Source: Rhododendron vialii (taxonomy: Eukaryota; Streptophyta; Magnoliopsida; Ericales; Ericaceae). Taken from it: DNA of 64,000 nucleotides. The stretch spans positions 9,792,501 through 9,856,500 of the forward strand of contig NC_080560.1 in NCBI RefSeq assembly GCF_030253575.1, in the 5' to 3' direction. A model generated the notes under the pieces. That model had not been told where the DNA came from. It ran no database searches and saw nothing but the letters and a program-made list of their open reading frames with translations. The position numbers and the translations under genes are program-made. Positions 36,768 through 46,759 of this stretch are shown in pieces. Numbering within the stretch: the stretch's first letter is position 1; each line of letters opens with the position of its first letter.

Positions 36768-38649
36768 CTTTTTATAACATATGCCAAACTTATTGATATT
36801 CTATAATCCGATTAGGCTGATAATTATTGAAAAGAAAAACAAAACTACTAAAAAGAACTACTCCACTTGTCCCATATTGCTGGTCTTGTATTCCATTTAG
36901 AGATGTATCAAAATGTTTGTCCTTTTTACAAATTAAAATCAATCCAAAAATTGTGTAAATTTTACACAAACTACTCCTCATTAATGATTAAAATCATTTT
37001 CAAGAAGAGAATAAGGGGTAATATTGAAAATCTTAATCAAATTTTCTAATTGCATGTCTCCTTAAAAAGTTGCATTCTCCATACATGACAAGCAATGTAG
37101 GACTATATTTCCGAAGTAAAAAAAAGAAAAGAAAAGCATTGTAGGACCGAGAGAGTATAATCTTAAATACTCCTATAATATTATCCAATCTTTTACTGAT
37201 TAGTTTGTACATTGCTACCAAAGTTTCAAATTTAGCATCATGCAAAACTACTACCAAGTACGAACCAAGCGGAAATAGTCCTTATTAGGAAAAACAATTT
37301 GACGGTCAGAGGTATCCGGGCTAGCTTATGCACACCTCAATTAATCCTTTCATCGATTCGGTCAAAAGCAGACCATCCATGTCAAAACTAGAGAATACAT
37401 GAAAAAAGCCAGACCATACACAATAGGAGAGTTGTTTCTTTTTTGGCAAATACATGAACTAACCTTTAATTTCCGTTTGGAAAAAAAAAATTTGCATGAA
37501 CTACCTTCAACCTTAATTCACTGGGCTCTATCTACCCTTGACAAGTCACGCAAATGCAGTCCCACACCGTATACAAACGACATACTTGGCATACACTTCA
37601 GAATAGCCCGACCAGAAAATGATTTTGTGGGGACGAAAAGAAAGAGCTAGCCAGCCCCTCATGAAATTCGAACTCGCAACACTTCAGAAGCCTCTTACGA
37701 CGGCTCTACTTATCAATCAACTAATCTCGTAGGTTCATGCACCACCCCACCGCTCGACTAACCCCTTGAAGCAGTGCATGTACAACAAACATAACAGAAC
37801 TTGGACCATTGCAATCTTCAACCGAAACCTATCATGATCTCTTCCTTGTTAAAAACGGATAATAAATCATCATAAACAAGAATCTTGGAAAACCTGTGAT
37901 ATCGCAAGAGGCAAAAAGAAGTGCAGAACTTCGACCACTGCTTCATTGAGCTATTTTGTAGAAGCCATTTAGTTTCAAACTTTAAAATCTAACAGCTAGC
38001 CATGAAAAAGTTTCATTGCCCCAGAATGGTGACAGCTATAATGCCCATGTTGGTCAAACTATCATCCAAGTCAAGTGCCGGAACCCAGCCCATTTAGCAG
38101 CAACGTACACCAATAGCCAGGGCTGCGTAAAACGAAGGAACCGAAACCTTCATACTCAATAAAACAGCTTCACCTCCATCTTTACCTTCCAAACACCTCT
38201 TTGAAGGGCGAGCAATAACCAAAGCCAAATAAGAAGTCATAACAACAAACCTACCCCAAGGCTCTCCAACGACAGCTAGCACAGCTGCAATACCAAAGAA
38301 CAAGAAACACAATCTGGTGTCTTACCTTGCACCACTACTGATGGTATGTGTACAGCTTCCCTCTTTATTCTGTTGTGTTGGATCCCTTCTCTTCTTGCAA
38401 CCAAAAATCGTTGACAACACAGTCAAATGCTGCCATATCCTGAGCTTAGAATCGCAATATCATTTTGCTTAGGGGTCCTAACTTAGGACTGTTTTTCAGG
38501 CATTCACAGTCTTTGTTCCCGCAGTTAAATCAGAAAATGGGTTTATAATCACCAAATCACCAACAGAATGTACAATGGGACTCTGTATAGAAGATATTGT
38601 TCGTCAATCATCAGCTATGATGTAACTCATCTAAAAATACTATTCCACC
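36768..38649. other. Intergenic, no gene recognised
   Basis: The left part is AT-rich. The right part is downstream of the minus-strand PPR gene and probably contains its 3' untranslated region. A minus-strand frame at 38312-38094 follows a good acceptor (TATTGCAG|CTGTGC) and could be an exon or spliced leader/trailer of an unknown transcript, but I recognise nothing in it. Confidence 0.45.
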
Positions 38650-39930
38650 TTAGTTTTGGTATATAACCCAGCTACTACCAGGTGCTGCCTTTACTCCTCT
38701 CTCCTCCATTTCTCTCCTCATTCTCTGCGCCTCTTCATGTCTCCCCCCACTAGCATATATCCTACCCAACAGGACATAATTGGCTGCATTTTCTGGCTCA
38801 CTTTCAAACAAAGCCCTCCCAGCAATCTCCGCGAGGTCCACCTCTCCATAAGTCCGACATGCACCAAGAAGGGCCCCCCAAGCTTTAGCAGTGACTTTCA
38901 CAGGCATCTCTTTTATCACCTCATACGCCTCATACAATCTCCCTGCTCTACTCAAAACATCAACTAAAGCCGAATAGTGGTCACTGGTCACTTCCACACC
39001 ATAAAAATCTCGCATTCTAGAAAAATACATACGAGCCTCGTCAGCTAGTCCAGCATGACTACAGGCTTTCAGAACCCCAAGAAAAGTGATTCCATCCGGC
39101 TTCACTTTTGCCAGTTCCATCTGCGCGAAAACATCCAATGCAGTTTTCGCTTCCCCATGAAGTGCATATGCTGATATCAAGCTGCTCCAAGCAACGACAT
39201 CCCTTTCCTTCATACTTTGAAACACTTTATGTCCATTTTCTAGACACCCACATCGCCCATAGGCTTCCACTAGGCCACTCCTCAACTGAGGGTGCGGGTC
39301 AATGTTGTTCCTAATTGAGTACCCATGAATCTCTTTGATCAAATTTAAAGACGCTATGCCTACACAAGAAGGTAACAAAGCGAGAAGGGTGATCAAATTC
39401 GGTCTCAAACCCAAGGCTAGCATCCGTCTGTAAAACGAAATCGCCTTAAACGACCCATCCTCGAGTCCCGCCAACCCCGCTATAATCGAATTAAAAGTCG
39501 ACGCATTTGGCATAACATCTATTACTTCAAACAACTCCAAAGCCTTGGCAACATTACTAGAATGGGTGTAGACAGACATCATAGCATTCCAAACAACGAC
39601 AGTCCTCTCGGGAATTTCGTCGAACAGTTGGCGCGCTGAAGAAACAGAGGCGCATTTTCCATGCATATCGACGAGAGCGCAGGCGACGAATGGGTTCGAG
39701 AGCAGAGAGGCTTTGAGTGCGAGCGCGTGGATGGAAGCGCCGAGGTGGGGGCGGCGGAGGGCGGCGGCGGACTTGAGGGCGAGGGGGAAGACGAAGGGGT
39801 CTAGAGAAAGAGAGGAGTGGATGTGGTGGAAGAGAGAGAGGGCTTGGTCGTGGCGGCCGTGGTTGACGTGAGAGGCCAGTTGCTTGGTGTAGGAGAGCAA
39901 GCGGAGGTGGTTTGAGGAGTAGGAACCCAT
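38650..39930 (-). CDS. PPR protein, E subgroup, At1g03510-like
   Basis: An intronless gene of 426 residues. It is closely similar along its whole length to the Arabidopsis PPR protein At1g03510 (PCMP-E3), which I recall as 429 residues. Shared stretches include SNPFVACALVDMHGKC, RQLFDEIPER, VVWNAMMS, LRPNLITLLALLPSC, DVVAWSSLISAYALHGEAKT, LKACSHAGLADEA and the E-motif end PENAANYVLLGRIYASGGR...PGSSW. The repeats alternate P, L and S types. There is no DYW deaminase domain. PLS-class E proteins normally act in site recognition for C-to-U editing in plastids or mitochondria. The chosen ATG matches the relative's length. The 5' end is GC-rich. Confidence 0.93.
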   Translation of the reverse strand: MGSYSSNHLRLLSYTKQLASHVNHGRHDQALSLFHHIHSSLSLDPFVFPLALKSAAALRRPHLGASIHALALKASLLSNPFVACALVDMHGKCASVSSARQLFDEIPERTVVVWNAMMSVYTHSSNVAKALELFEVIDVMPNASTFNSIIAGLAGLEDGSFKAISFYRRMLALGLRPNLITLLALLPSCVGIASLNLIKEIHGYSIRNNIDPHPQLRSGLVEAYGRCGCLENGHKVFQSMKERDVVAWSSLISAYALHGEAKTALDVFAQMELAKVKPDGITFLGVLKACSHAGLADEARMYFSRMRDFYGVEVTSDHYSALVDVLSRAGRLYEAYEVIKEMPVKVTAKAWGALLGACRTYGEVDLAEIAGRALFESEPENAANYVLLGRIYASGGRHEEAQRMRREMEERGVKAAPGSSWVIYQN

Positions 39931-40065
39931 TTGGTTGGTTGTTTTGGCTGTTCGGAGTTTCTTTTTGGTGTGTCATTTGGGGGTTGCACACATTAACATC
40001 AACCTTTCCTATGGGGTCCGATTTCTTCTGTTCCAAAAATTCATGTCTTTGTGCCAAATTTTTTT

Positions 40066-40190
40066 TCGGTCATTGAAGTGTGATTTTTTTTATGTTTTAA
40101 ATTTAACGCCCGATCGGCCGTCTTAGTTGTTGAATTGTGTGATTTTTTTTGTATATTTTAAATTCAACGGCCGAAAAATCTTTTGGTAGA
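40066..40190. repeat. Dispersed repeat fragment, partner at 61670-61770
   Basis: Two tandem versions of TGTGATTTTTTTTATGTTTTAAAT...AACGGCCGA lie at 40078 and 40138. The same sentence, followed by TTTTCGGCACAGAAGATCCTGCCTCCT, occurs at 61690-61770. They are two copies of one dispersed element. Its class is unknown. Confidence 0.6.
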
Positions 40191-40612
40191 GAAACAATTT
40201 TCGGCACAAAAGGATCCTACCTCCTTTGCTATTGGCAAACAAGTCAATTCTGGCCACCAAACTTGTAGCCCAATGAAATTATTCAATGCCCCAGGAGTTA
40301 TGTTGAACACAAATTTGGACCAAACACAAGTGTGTGATCTATAACATTTGGAGATGAACCTCACACCAATGTGTGGTCAAATTTTTTGCTAAAACTTGCT
40401 ATAGGGGCATTGAATATCTTCTTGGCACTTTCTCACTGTTCCACATGAAAGGTGATGGTATTGATTCTCATCAAGAGTGCGAGGATTTTGGTGTGGAGGT
40501 TGATGCCCTTTGAGCTTGTCTTGCTCGTATGCCATTTATCAGTACCTTTTTCTCATCCCCTTTTGAGTAGTCTAGACAATCTATGGAGCGACAAAAAAAA
40601 AAAAAAAAATCA

Positions 40613-41890
40613 TTCTTGAACTAAATAAGCCAAACAAGCGGGGCATGTCTTTAATCAAGCTTGAGTTGAAAACTTAATCAATTTCAAAAATATATTTGAA
40701 TTTAGCTTGTTAATGAGACGGATCGATCTCAAATAAGCTTTAATCAAGCCAAACACGAGACGATTTTGAGTAGATTGACTTTTGTATGCGTCATAAGCAA
40801 AACTAGCCAAGTAATAGTTTGTTCGAGCTTGATTTGAAATCTTAACATGCTTTGAAAAAGGTGTTGGAAAATTTCCAGAATTAATGAATGATAATTTTCC
40901 AGCAGTTTTTTCTTGGCAGAATAATGCCCATGAATAGAGGTTAATGCTGGCATTTGCACCTGCCATTCATTCCAGCAGTTTCGTGCATTGATTCTTCCCT
41001 ATTCAAGGCTGAGAATTCAATTCCCGTATTCAATTTCTGGCTGTTTTCAAAGGATCCTGAGCAGTATAAAAGGGGCAGTCCTCTCTTCATTCTGCACCAG
41101 CAAATTCACAACTTCAACAGCTCTGAAATTCGTTCTTGTGTGAGAGAGAGATAGGCAATAGTGAGTTCGCCAAGGCGGTCGACGGTGGTGTTCCGACGGC
41201 TTGCGGTATAGCTGAGCCAACCCTGAGAGGAAGACGCCAAACAAGATCCTACAACACCGACGGTAGACGACGAATCTTTCTTAAGGAGACTGTGGTATCA
41301 CACAGGACTCGGTTTGATTTTCTGAAAATTCAGTTTGTATCTCGTTTTTATATTCTGTCTACTGTTGTTGTATTTTTGTAACTTGATTCAATCTTGTAAT
41401 TGTATCGTTGTTAATGAAATTGTTCTCTGAAATTATATGTTATGCCGAATTTTTTTCAACAAAAGGTATGTTTATGTAAAAAATCGATCTTGAACGAGAT
41501 TTTAGTGAACGAACATGAGCTAGAACTCGAGTAGCTTATTTCGTTTAGCAGCCCTACTCCTAAAAGGGGCCGATAAATAAATCAAATTATTCGAGTTTGA
41601 GCTCGCATTCATTGTTAAAAACTTAGTCAAAATCTCGCTACACTAACAAAGTTTGAACATATTTTTGAAGTTTGCATTTAGCTTTTAAATCAAGCTCGAA
41701 CAAGCTACTACTCGACTCGTTTGGCTTATAATGTGTAAAATACTCAAGTTACTATGATTAGCTCGATTAAAACTCGTTTGTGATCAGCTCGCCTCATTAA
41801 CAAACCAAACTTGAACATGTTTCCGAAACTTGTTCACTTCTCAAATCAAACTTGAACCACCAATTATTTAGGTCGTTTATTAGCTATACT
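40613..41890. repeat. Dispersed repeat split by a solo LTR
   Basis: The segments 40613-40861 and 41462-41890 are the two halves of the dispersed family seen at 10026-10300 (words such as CTCGAACAAGCTACTACTCG and AAAACTCGTTTG). They are separated by a 600-bp solo LTR. The nested order shows the repeat is older than the LTR insertion. Confidence 0.55.
40862..41461 (+). mobile_element. Solo LTR, Copia-like, 600 bp
   Basis: The unit starts TGTTGGAAAATTTCC, ends TTTTTCAACA and is flanked by the 5-bp direct repeat AAAGG (40857-40861 and 41462-41466). A TATA box (GTATAAAAGGGG) at about 41065 and a leader-like region follow, as expected for the U3-R boundary of a plus-oriented LTR. No internal region is present, so this is what recombination between two LTRs leaves. 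The intact ends and perfect target duplication suggest a fairly young insertion. The Copia assignment rests on the TGTTGGA start and is tentative. Confidence 0.88.
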
Positions 41891-42079
41891 CATAAAGTGA
41901 GTTGTTGGACTAGATATCCATTTTGAATATGCCCTGCATCACATGTTCATGAATTTCTGGGAACTGTCTTTTTTGTGCTGCAAAGACAGATTGGGGTTTG
42001 GATAATTTTACGAGAGAGAGTTACGGATGCATAGCATTTTTGAAGTGGTAAAGATTGGATCATGTGACATCTTTCCCAA

Positions 42080-42258
42080 CCAAATCAATGGCGCAGTGCA
42101 AGAGATCGAACGGAGATAGTTATTGCCAAATTTTGCAGGTTACTAGGAGCAGGTTAATCCTGGAGGACCTTAGTGCGTTAGTCCAAGTCTTTCGGAGAGC
42201 AAATCAATGTGCCGATGCAATAGTTAGTCCTTCGCAAATTTGTAATCAATCACAGTAA
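42080..42258 (+). mobile_element. LINE 3' remnant (RNase H C-terminus)
   Basis: The plus-strand frame ends LSALVQVFRRANQCADAIV, like the terminal RNase H segment of plant non-LTR retrotransposons (FRRANQCADALA). Upstream sequence is too short for the reverse transcriptase. This is a short 5'-truncated or decayed copy. Confidence 0.55.
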
Positions 42259-42578
42259 ATCTGTAGACATGAAAGCTTAAGTGATGCTAATTGAGATGTT
42301 TTCTGCAAATTGGTATAACAAAATAGCCATTATGTAGAATCTTTGAAAAAGAAAAGAGGCTGATCGATGCAGCAGAAATATTTTCTATTACTCTGGTAAA
42401 ATTTATTCCCTAAGAGGCAAACGAAAAAAGACATCATTAAAACTCAAACGAGTATGAAAAATTCAGGTAGCCACTTCTTCCAGGCATCTCCAACAGCCTT
42501 TGTCAATAGCCCTTTCTCATTTTTTCATCATCATCGCCGGACATCTCCTTCTTTGTTAGTTTCTCACTTAGTTAGAGG

Positions 42579-44368
42579 TTAGTTCACCTTTATAAGCTTG
42601 TTGATGGAACCAGACTTTATGGTTAGAGTCTCCAAGCCAGGGAATAGCCATATCAAGCCATCCACAATTGCCGGACAACTAGTTGACAATGTCCTTATCT
42701 CTAGCTTCAAATGCTTCAGATCATGCAGTGGAGGCAACAATCTTTCACACAGCGCTCCGGGAAAAATTACGAGCTTCATCGACAGAGCAAAGGCAATTAA
42801 CAACATTAGTTAGACTCGGAGATGGAAAGACGAAAATCTTGATTTCCATTTTCCGAAACAGTACTTTCGCTGAACACTTTTCGGGAAATGAAACAAAAAC
42901 AGGTTTTAAGAATCGGAGAACCGCCTCTATAGTGTCTGTTGAAGAAAATGAGTCGTGTTCAGGAAAACACATCGTAAACGAAGTTCTGGAAACGGATTTG
43001 AAAAACAAGTGAAGCAGAAACGAAAACGAAAAAAGAGACAGAGGTTACATATTCACATACCTGATCTGATGGGCAGGCAAGAGTTAAAACCTTGGACTTG
43101 GCAAACACTCTAAGCAACTTCTTCAGTCTAAAGAACCAAGCAGCACTGAGCTCCATGGGGTCTAAGCTAATCCTAACTTCGGCCGATCTCAAATTATCTC
43201 GGCAACAAAAAGAAATCGTCACGTCTCCCGAGTACTCCAATGACTCCAGATTTGCAGAAAGAACCCCTGCCTCAACTATTCCCCTGCATCTTGACATGGA
43301 AAATCTCTTTATCTTCTGACGAACCCGAATTCTTTCCAATCCTGTACAGCCTTCTATAATCAAAGTCTCAAGCATCGGAGACTGATCGAGCAGACGTTGC
43401 AACTGCTCATCCGTGATGTTCAAATTCTTCAATTTCATTTCTTTCAGTGTCCCCAGTTTGTCGAACATCAGGGGATCAGAATAAGTGAAATCGCCACTAA
43501 GTTCGACAGATTCAAGTCTCAGAGGTCCAAGGGATACCAAATAAACATCGGTTAAGTTCAGTTTCAGGGACTTGAGATTCGGAGCCAAGCCCTTGATCAC
43601 CTGCAGCCCTTTGCAGAATTCCACACAGAGGTACTCAACCGAGGGGCATCCTCCGATGAGACGGCAAAACGAGTTATTGGTTATCTCCACCTCGCTCAGC
43701 GTGAGCCTCTTCAGGGACGGGAGATCGACGGTGACGCAATCCAACCGGATCCCGCAGTAATCCAAGTACAACGCGGTTAGCGAGCGACAAACGAAAACGC
43801 AGTCGTCTAACCGGTACCTCTCGAAACAATGCTCCAAGACCCTCTTTATCCTTAGATCCAACTCCTTGACGTCGTTTGCGATGGCAAACTTCACCCACCC
43901 ATCAACGGCAGCATCCCATTTATGGCCCAACAAGGCCATCCGGACACCGAACTTTTCGATGCTGCCATAGTTGCTAGCACCCTCCTTTTGCTTTTGCAAA
44001 GAATTGAGCAGGAACTTTGCGAATCTTCTTCTGTTTCCATTTTGTTCAGTGTCATACTGGAAATAGTTTGCTCCGAAGGAGTACTCGTGGAAAAAGAGGA
44101 TGGGGCATGAAGGCCAAATGCCATACCGCCACCACCTCGATAACGGCCTCGTGTTGATGGCATCTGATAGAGTGAGGCATAGGAGGATTTTATGGATGAT
44201 GGGTTCGGGCAAATCCGATAGCCGATCGATGCCCGTTTGATCCCCGGCTTGTTGTTTGTTTGTTTCTTCCTTATTTTCTAGGGTTTTTGCTTCATTGTGT
44301 CTGCACTTTTGGCTTGAAGATTTGTTTGGGTTGTGGGTTTTTCGTTTCTGATGCATTGGTTTGGACAT
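42579..44368 (-). CDS. F-box/LRR protein (FBD-like)
   Basis: Two exons: 44368-43061 and 42773-42579. The GT-AG intron (AGATCAG|GTATGT ... GATGAAG|CTCGTAA) joins in phase 0, for about 500 residues. The F-box is at residues 47-90 (RLSDLPEPIIHKILLCL, then SRWWR). It is followed by leucine-rich repeats such as LTALYLDYCGI, LPSLKRLTLSEVEI, CPSVEYLCVEFCKGL and LKEMKLKNLNI. The second exon continues the LRR/FBD-like end (HDLKHLKLEI, LFPGLETLTIKSGS). Such proteins serve as substrate receptors of SCF ubiquitin ligases. An ATG 42 codons upstream (44494) is in frame, but the added residues have no motif and overlap a recent promoter duplication. I therefore prefer 44368. The substrate is unknown. Confidence 0.83.
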
Positions 44369-44458
44369 AGGAGAGGAAGGAGTCGAAGGATTGAGGAGGA
44401 GTTTGTTTTTATAGTGGTAGTATCTTTTAATTTCTTGGTTAGCAAGGAAGTGATTAAC

Positions 44459-44582
44459 GTGAAGATCTTTTCCTTGTCGAGAATTCGAGTTCATATAGGG
44501 AAGGTTGTTAATTCTTGATTGTGAAGATCTTTTCCTTGTCGAGAATTCGAGTTCATATAGGGAAGGTTGTTAATTCTTGATT
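44459..44582. repeat. Perfect 62-bp tandem duplication in F-box promoter
   Basis: Two identical units, 44459-44520 and 44521-44582, start GTGAAGATCTTTTCC and end TTAATTCTTGATT. They lie 90 bp upstream of the preferred start codon of the F-box/LRR gene, in the promoter or leader. A partly similar word, GGAAGTGATTAACGTGAAG, precedes. Confidence 0.95.
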
Positions 44583-46122
44583 GGCAAGGCAAGGCATGAT
44601 CGAAGTGGAATTATTCAGTAGTCCAGAAGCGTCTTCACTTGGTGCTTCGGACCACTCCGCAATCACGCATTCTCGTGGGATCAATGGCTAAATGTATGAA
44701 TTCCACATAAATATGTGGTTGTGGTTCTGAAATGGTCGAGAGTACCACGTGGCAGTGCTTCTGAACTACTAAATAATTACTCTGTATCCAACACTATTGT
44801 TTATCTTCTATTTTCTTTCGTAGATAACAATCTTATTTTTTTGTGATCATCCGTCTAATTTCACATGTAAATATCCAAAATGCTAAAAAAAAATCATCAA
44901 AAAGTATTTAAAAAGTGAAGTGTATTAACTGAATTAATTGTAATCGCGACTCATTCACAATGAAAATTGCACATATGCGGCCCCAAGCTCTATTACTTAT
45001 TTGTTGCATATATGATAGTAATATTTAGAATTTTCTAAGGTCTAAATCTAGCCATTCCCGATCATTTTTTGGGCTGATTTCTTGAGTGTACCCTTAAAAT
45101 CACGCTCTGATCACATTGAACAGCTCGGATCATCAAAAATCGATCGGAAAATGGGAGATCCGGACGGTCCGGACCTGAAAAGAACTCATATATATATACA
45201 CACACAAAATTTCAGAGATAGATAAACATAGAGAGATGCACCGGGGTTTTGAGAGACACAGAGAGGGGAGAACTCCTCTTTGCTGGACTCTAGTCGTTGG
45301 CGCCAGAGTCCTCTTGCCGGACACAAAGAGGTGAGAACTCCTCTTCAGTTTTAAAAATGTTTAACTTGGGTTTGAAAACCCAAATCCTAATTTTAATTTT
45401 GCCTCTGGGATCCTCTTGAAAACAGCGATGTTAACATAGTCAATTGATTTTTTATCTTTGCCATACCCAAATCCTAATTCACACTTAGAGGAAGTGGTGG
45501 TTCTGGGTGGCTATGGCGAGGTGATGGCCGATGTGGTGGTGGTTGTGGAGATGGGCGGCGGTTGGGATTGCATTTTAGTGTTAGGGTTAGGAAGGGAGAA
45601 GAGTAGGAAAGGAGATGGAGGAGAGTGTGGGTCTGCTATTTGTATATATATATAAGGGCAAATTAGTCTTTTTATTTTTTTTCATCCAATGGAGTTAGGT
45701 CCTCCAAATGAAAACTAATGAGGAGAGCTAACTGTAGGCAAAATTTTATGAGGGAGTGAGCGATACAAACATGAATAGTTCTAAAGGTGTCTAGGTATTT
45801 AACCCTACTTCTTTGGTTAAAGAACCATTATCTTTTGGAGAATACATCCACAAACCAAACTATTAAGTCTGCAAATATTCAACTTACATCTATGTTTAAA
45901 TTTTTTAAAGTTGTTTCAGTTAGAAATTGATGCAGCTCAGCCTCTTTCTACGAAACTATTTACAATAATAGATCACGAACTTACTTATGTTAAAGATTTT
46001 CTCTTTGAAATACAAATACGAATAGGTATGAACAAGAGATACTCCCTCTATAAACACACAATATGAAATAAATCTTGATTTTCTTTATTCAATAACAACC
46101 AACTTCTGTCATAGGGCTTACG
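44583..46122. other. Intergenic, with a dispersed repeat
   Basis: The segment 44790-45010 shares ordered words (TATCTTCTATTTTCT, CCAAAATGCTAA, CATCAAAAAGTATT, ATTGCACATA, CGGCC) with 51735-51900, so it is one of two copies of a dispersed repeat. At 45240-45350 a short direct repeat, GAGAACTCCTCTT, occurs twice. A GGTGG-rich stretch at 45490-45640 encodes only low-complexity frames. I see no gene. Confidence 0.5.
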
Positions 46123-46130
46123 ATGATACT

Positions 46131-46585
46131 TAGGCCTATCAATGGGCCGGATCCGGATCCGATAAGACACAATCCGATCCGGATCCGATAAGACTCAAAT
46201 CCGATAGTGAGAATTCGGATTCGAATCCGAAAAATCCGGATCCGATCCGAAAATCCGAATCCGATCCGGAAACTTTTTTTCCTTCAAAAATTTTAGCAAA
46301 AAAATACAATTTTTTTTCCAAAAAAAATTATTTTCCGAAAAAAAATTTAAAAAATAAAAAATAAAAATAAAAATAAACTTCTTAAACATTTTTTTTTTCA
46401 AAATAAAAATTTTACTATTTTTTTAAAAAAAATTAAAATTTTAAAAAAAAATAAAGTTCGGATTCGGATTGATAACGGATTTATTCCGATCCGATCCGGA
46501 TCCGTATTGAATTACCGGATTCGGATTATCGGATTCGGATCCGGATCGAATTTTTCGGATCGGATCCGGTTCATTGACAGGCCTA
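46131..46585. mobile_element. hAT-type MITE
   Basis: A 455-bp element with ends TAGGCCTATCAATG...CATTGACAGGCCTA, flanked by a perfect 8-bp direct repeat ATGATACT (46123-46130 and 46586-46593). An 8-bp target duplication and a TAGGCCTGTCAA start are typical of plant hAT elements. Both subterminal regions are crowded with CGGATC/GGATCCG words in both orientations, the usual arrangement of transposase binding sites. It has no coding capacity and so is non-autonomous. Confidence 0.9.
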
Positions 46586-46759
46586 ATGATACTTATAGAA
46601 CAAAGAAACCCTAGACCAAAAATGGTAATTCAGAAATGTCCTGCCCGTTGTTTTCTCACATCCGGTTTTGCATCACACGAAGTTCAACTGCCCCTCTGCC
46701 ACACCGCTTCTTTTTCCACGGGAAAAAGGGATTCCGTGAAAGAATCAATACTATCGTAA

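Noticed and set aside
37650-37760. tRNA-like words (GAAATTCGAACTC ... CTAATCTCGTAGG)
   Set aside because: No cloverleaf can be drawn and the A and B boxes are not spaced as in a tRNA gene.
45458-45655. 65-codon Gly/Val-rich plus-strand frame
   Set aside because: Low-complexity GGTGG repeat translation, no motif.
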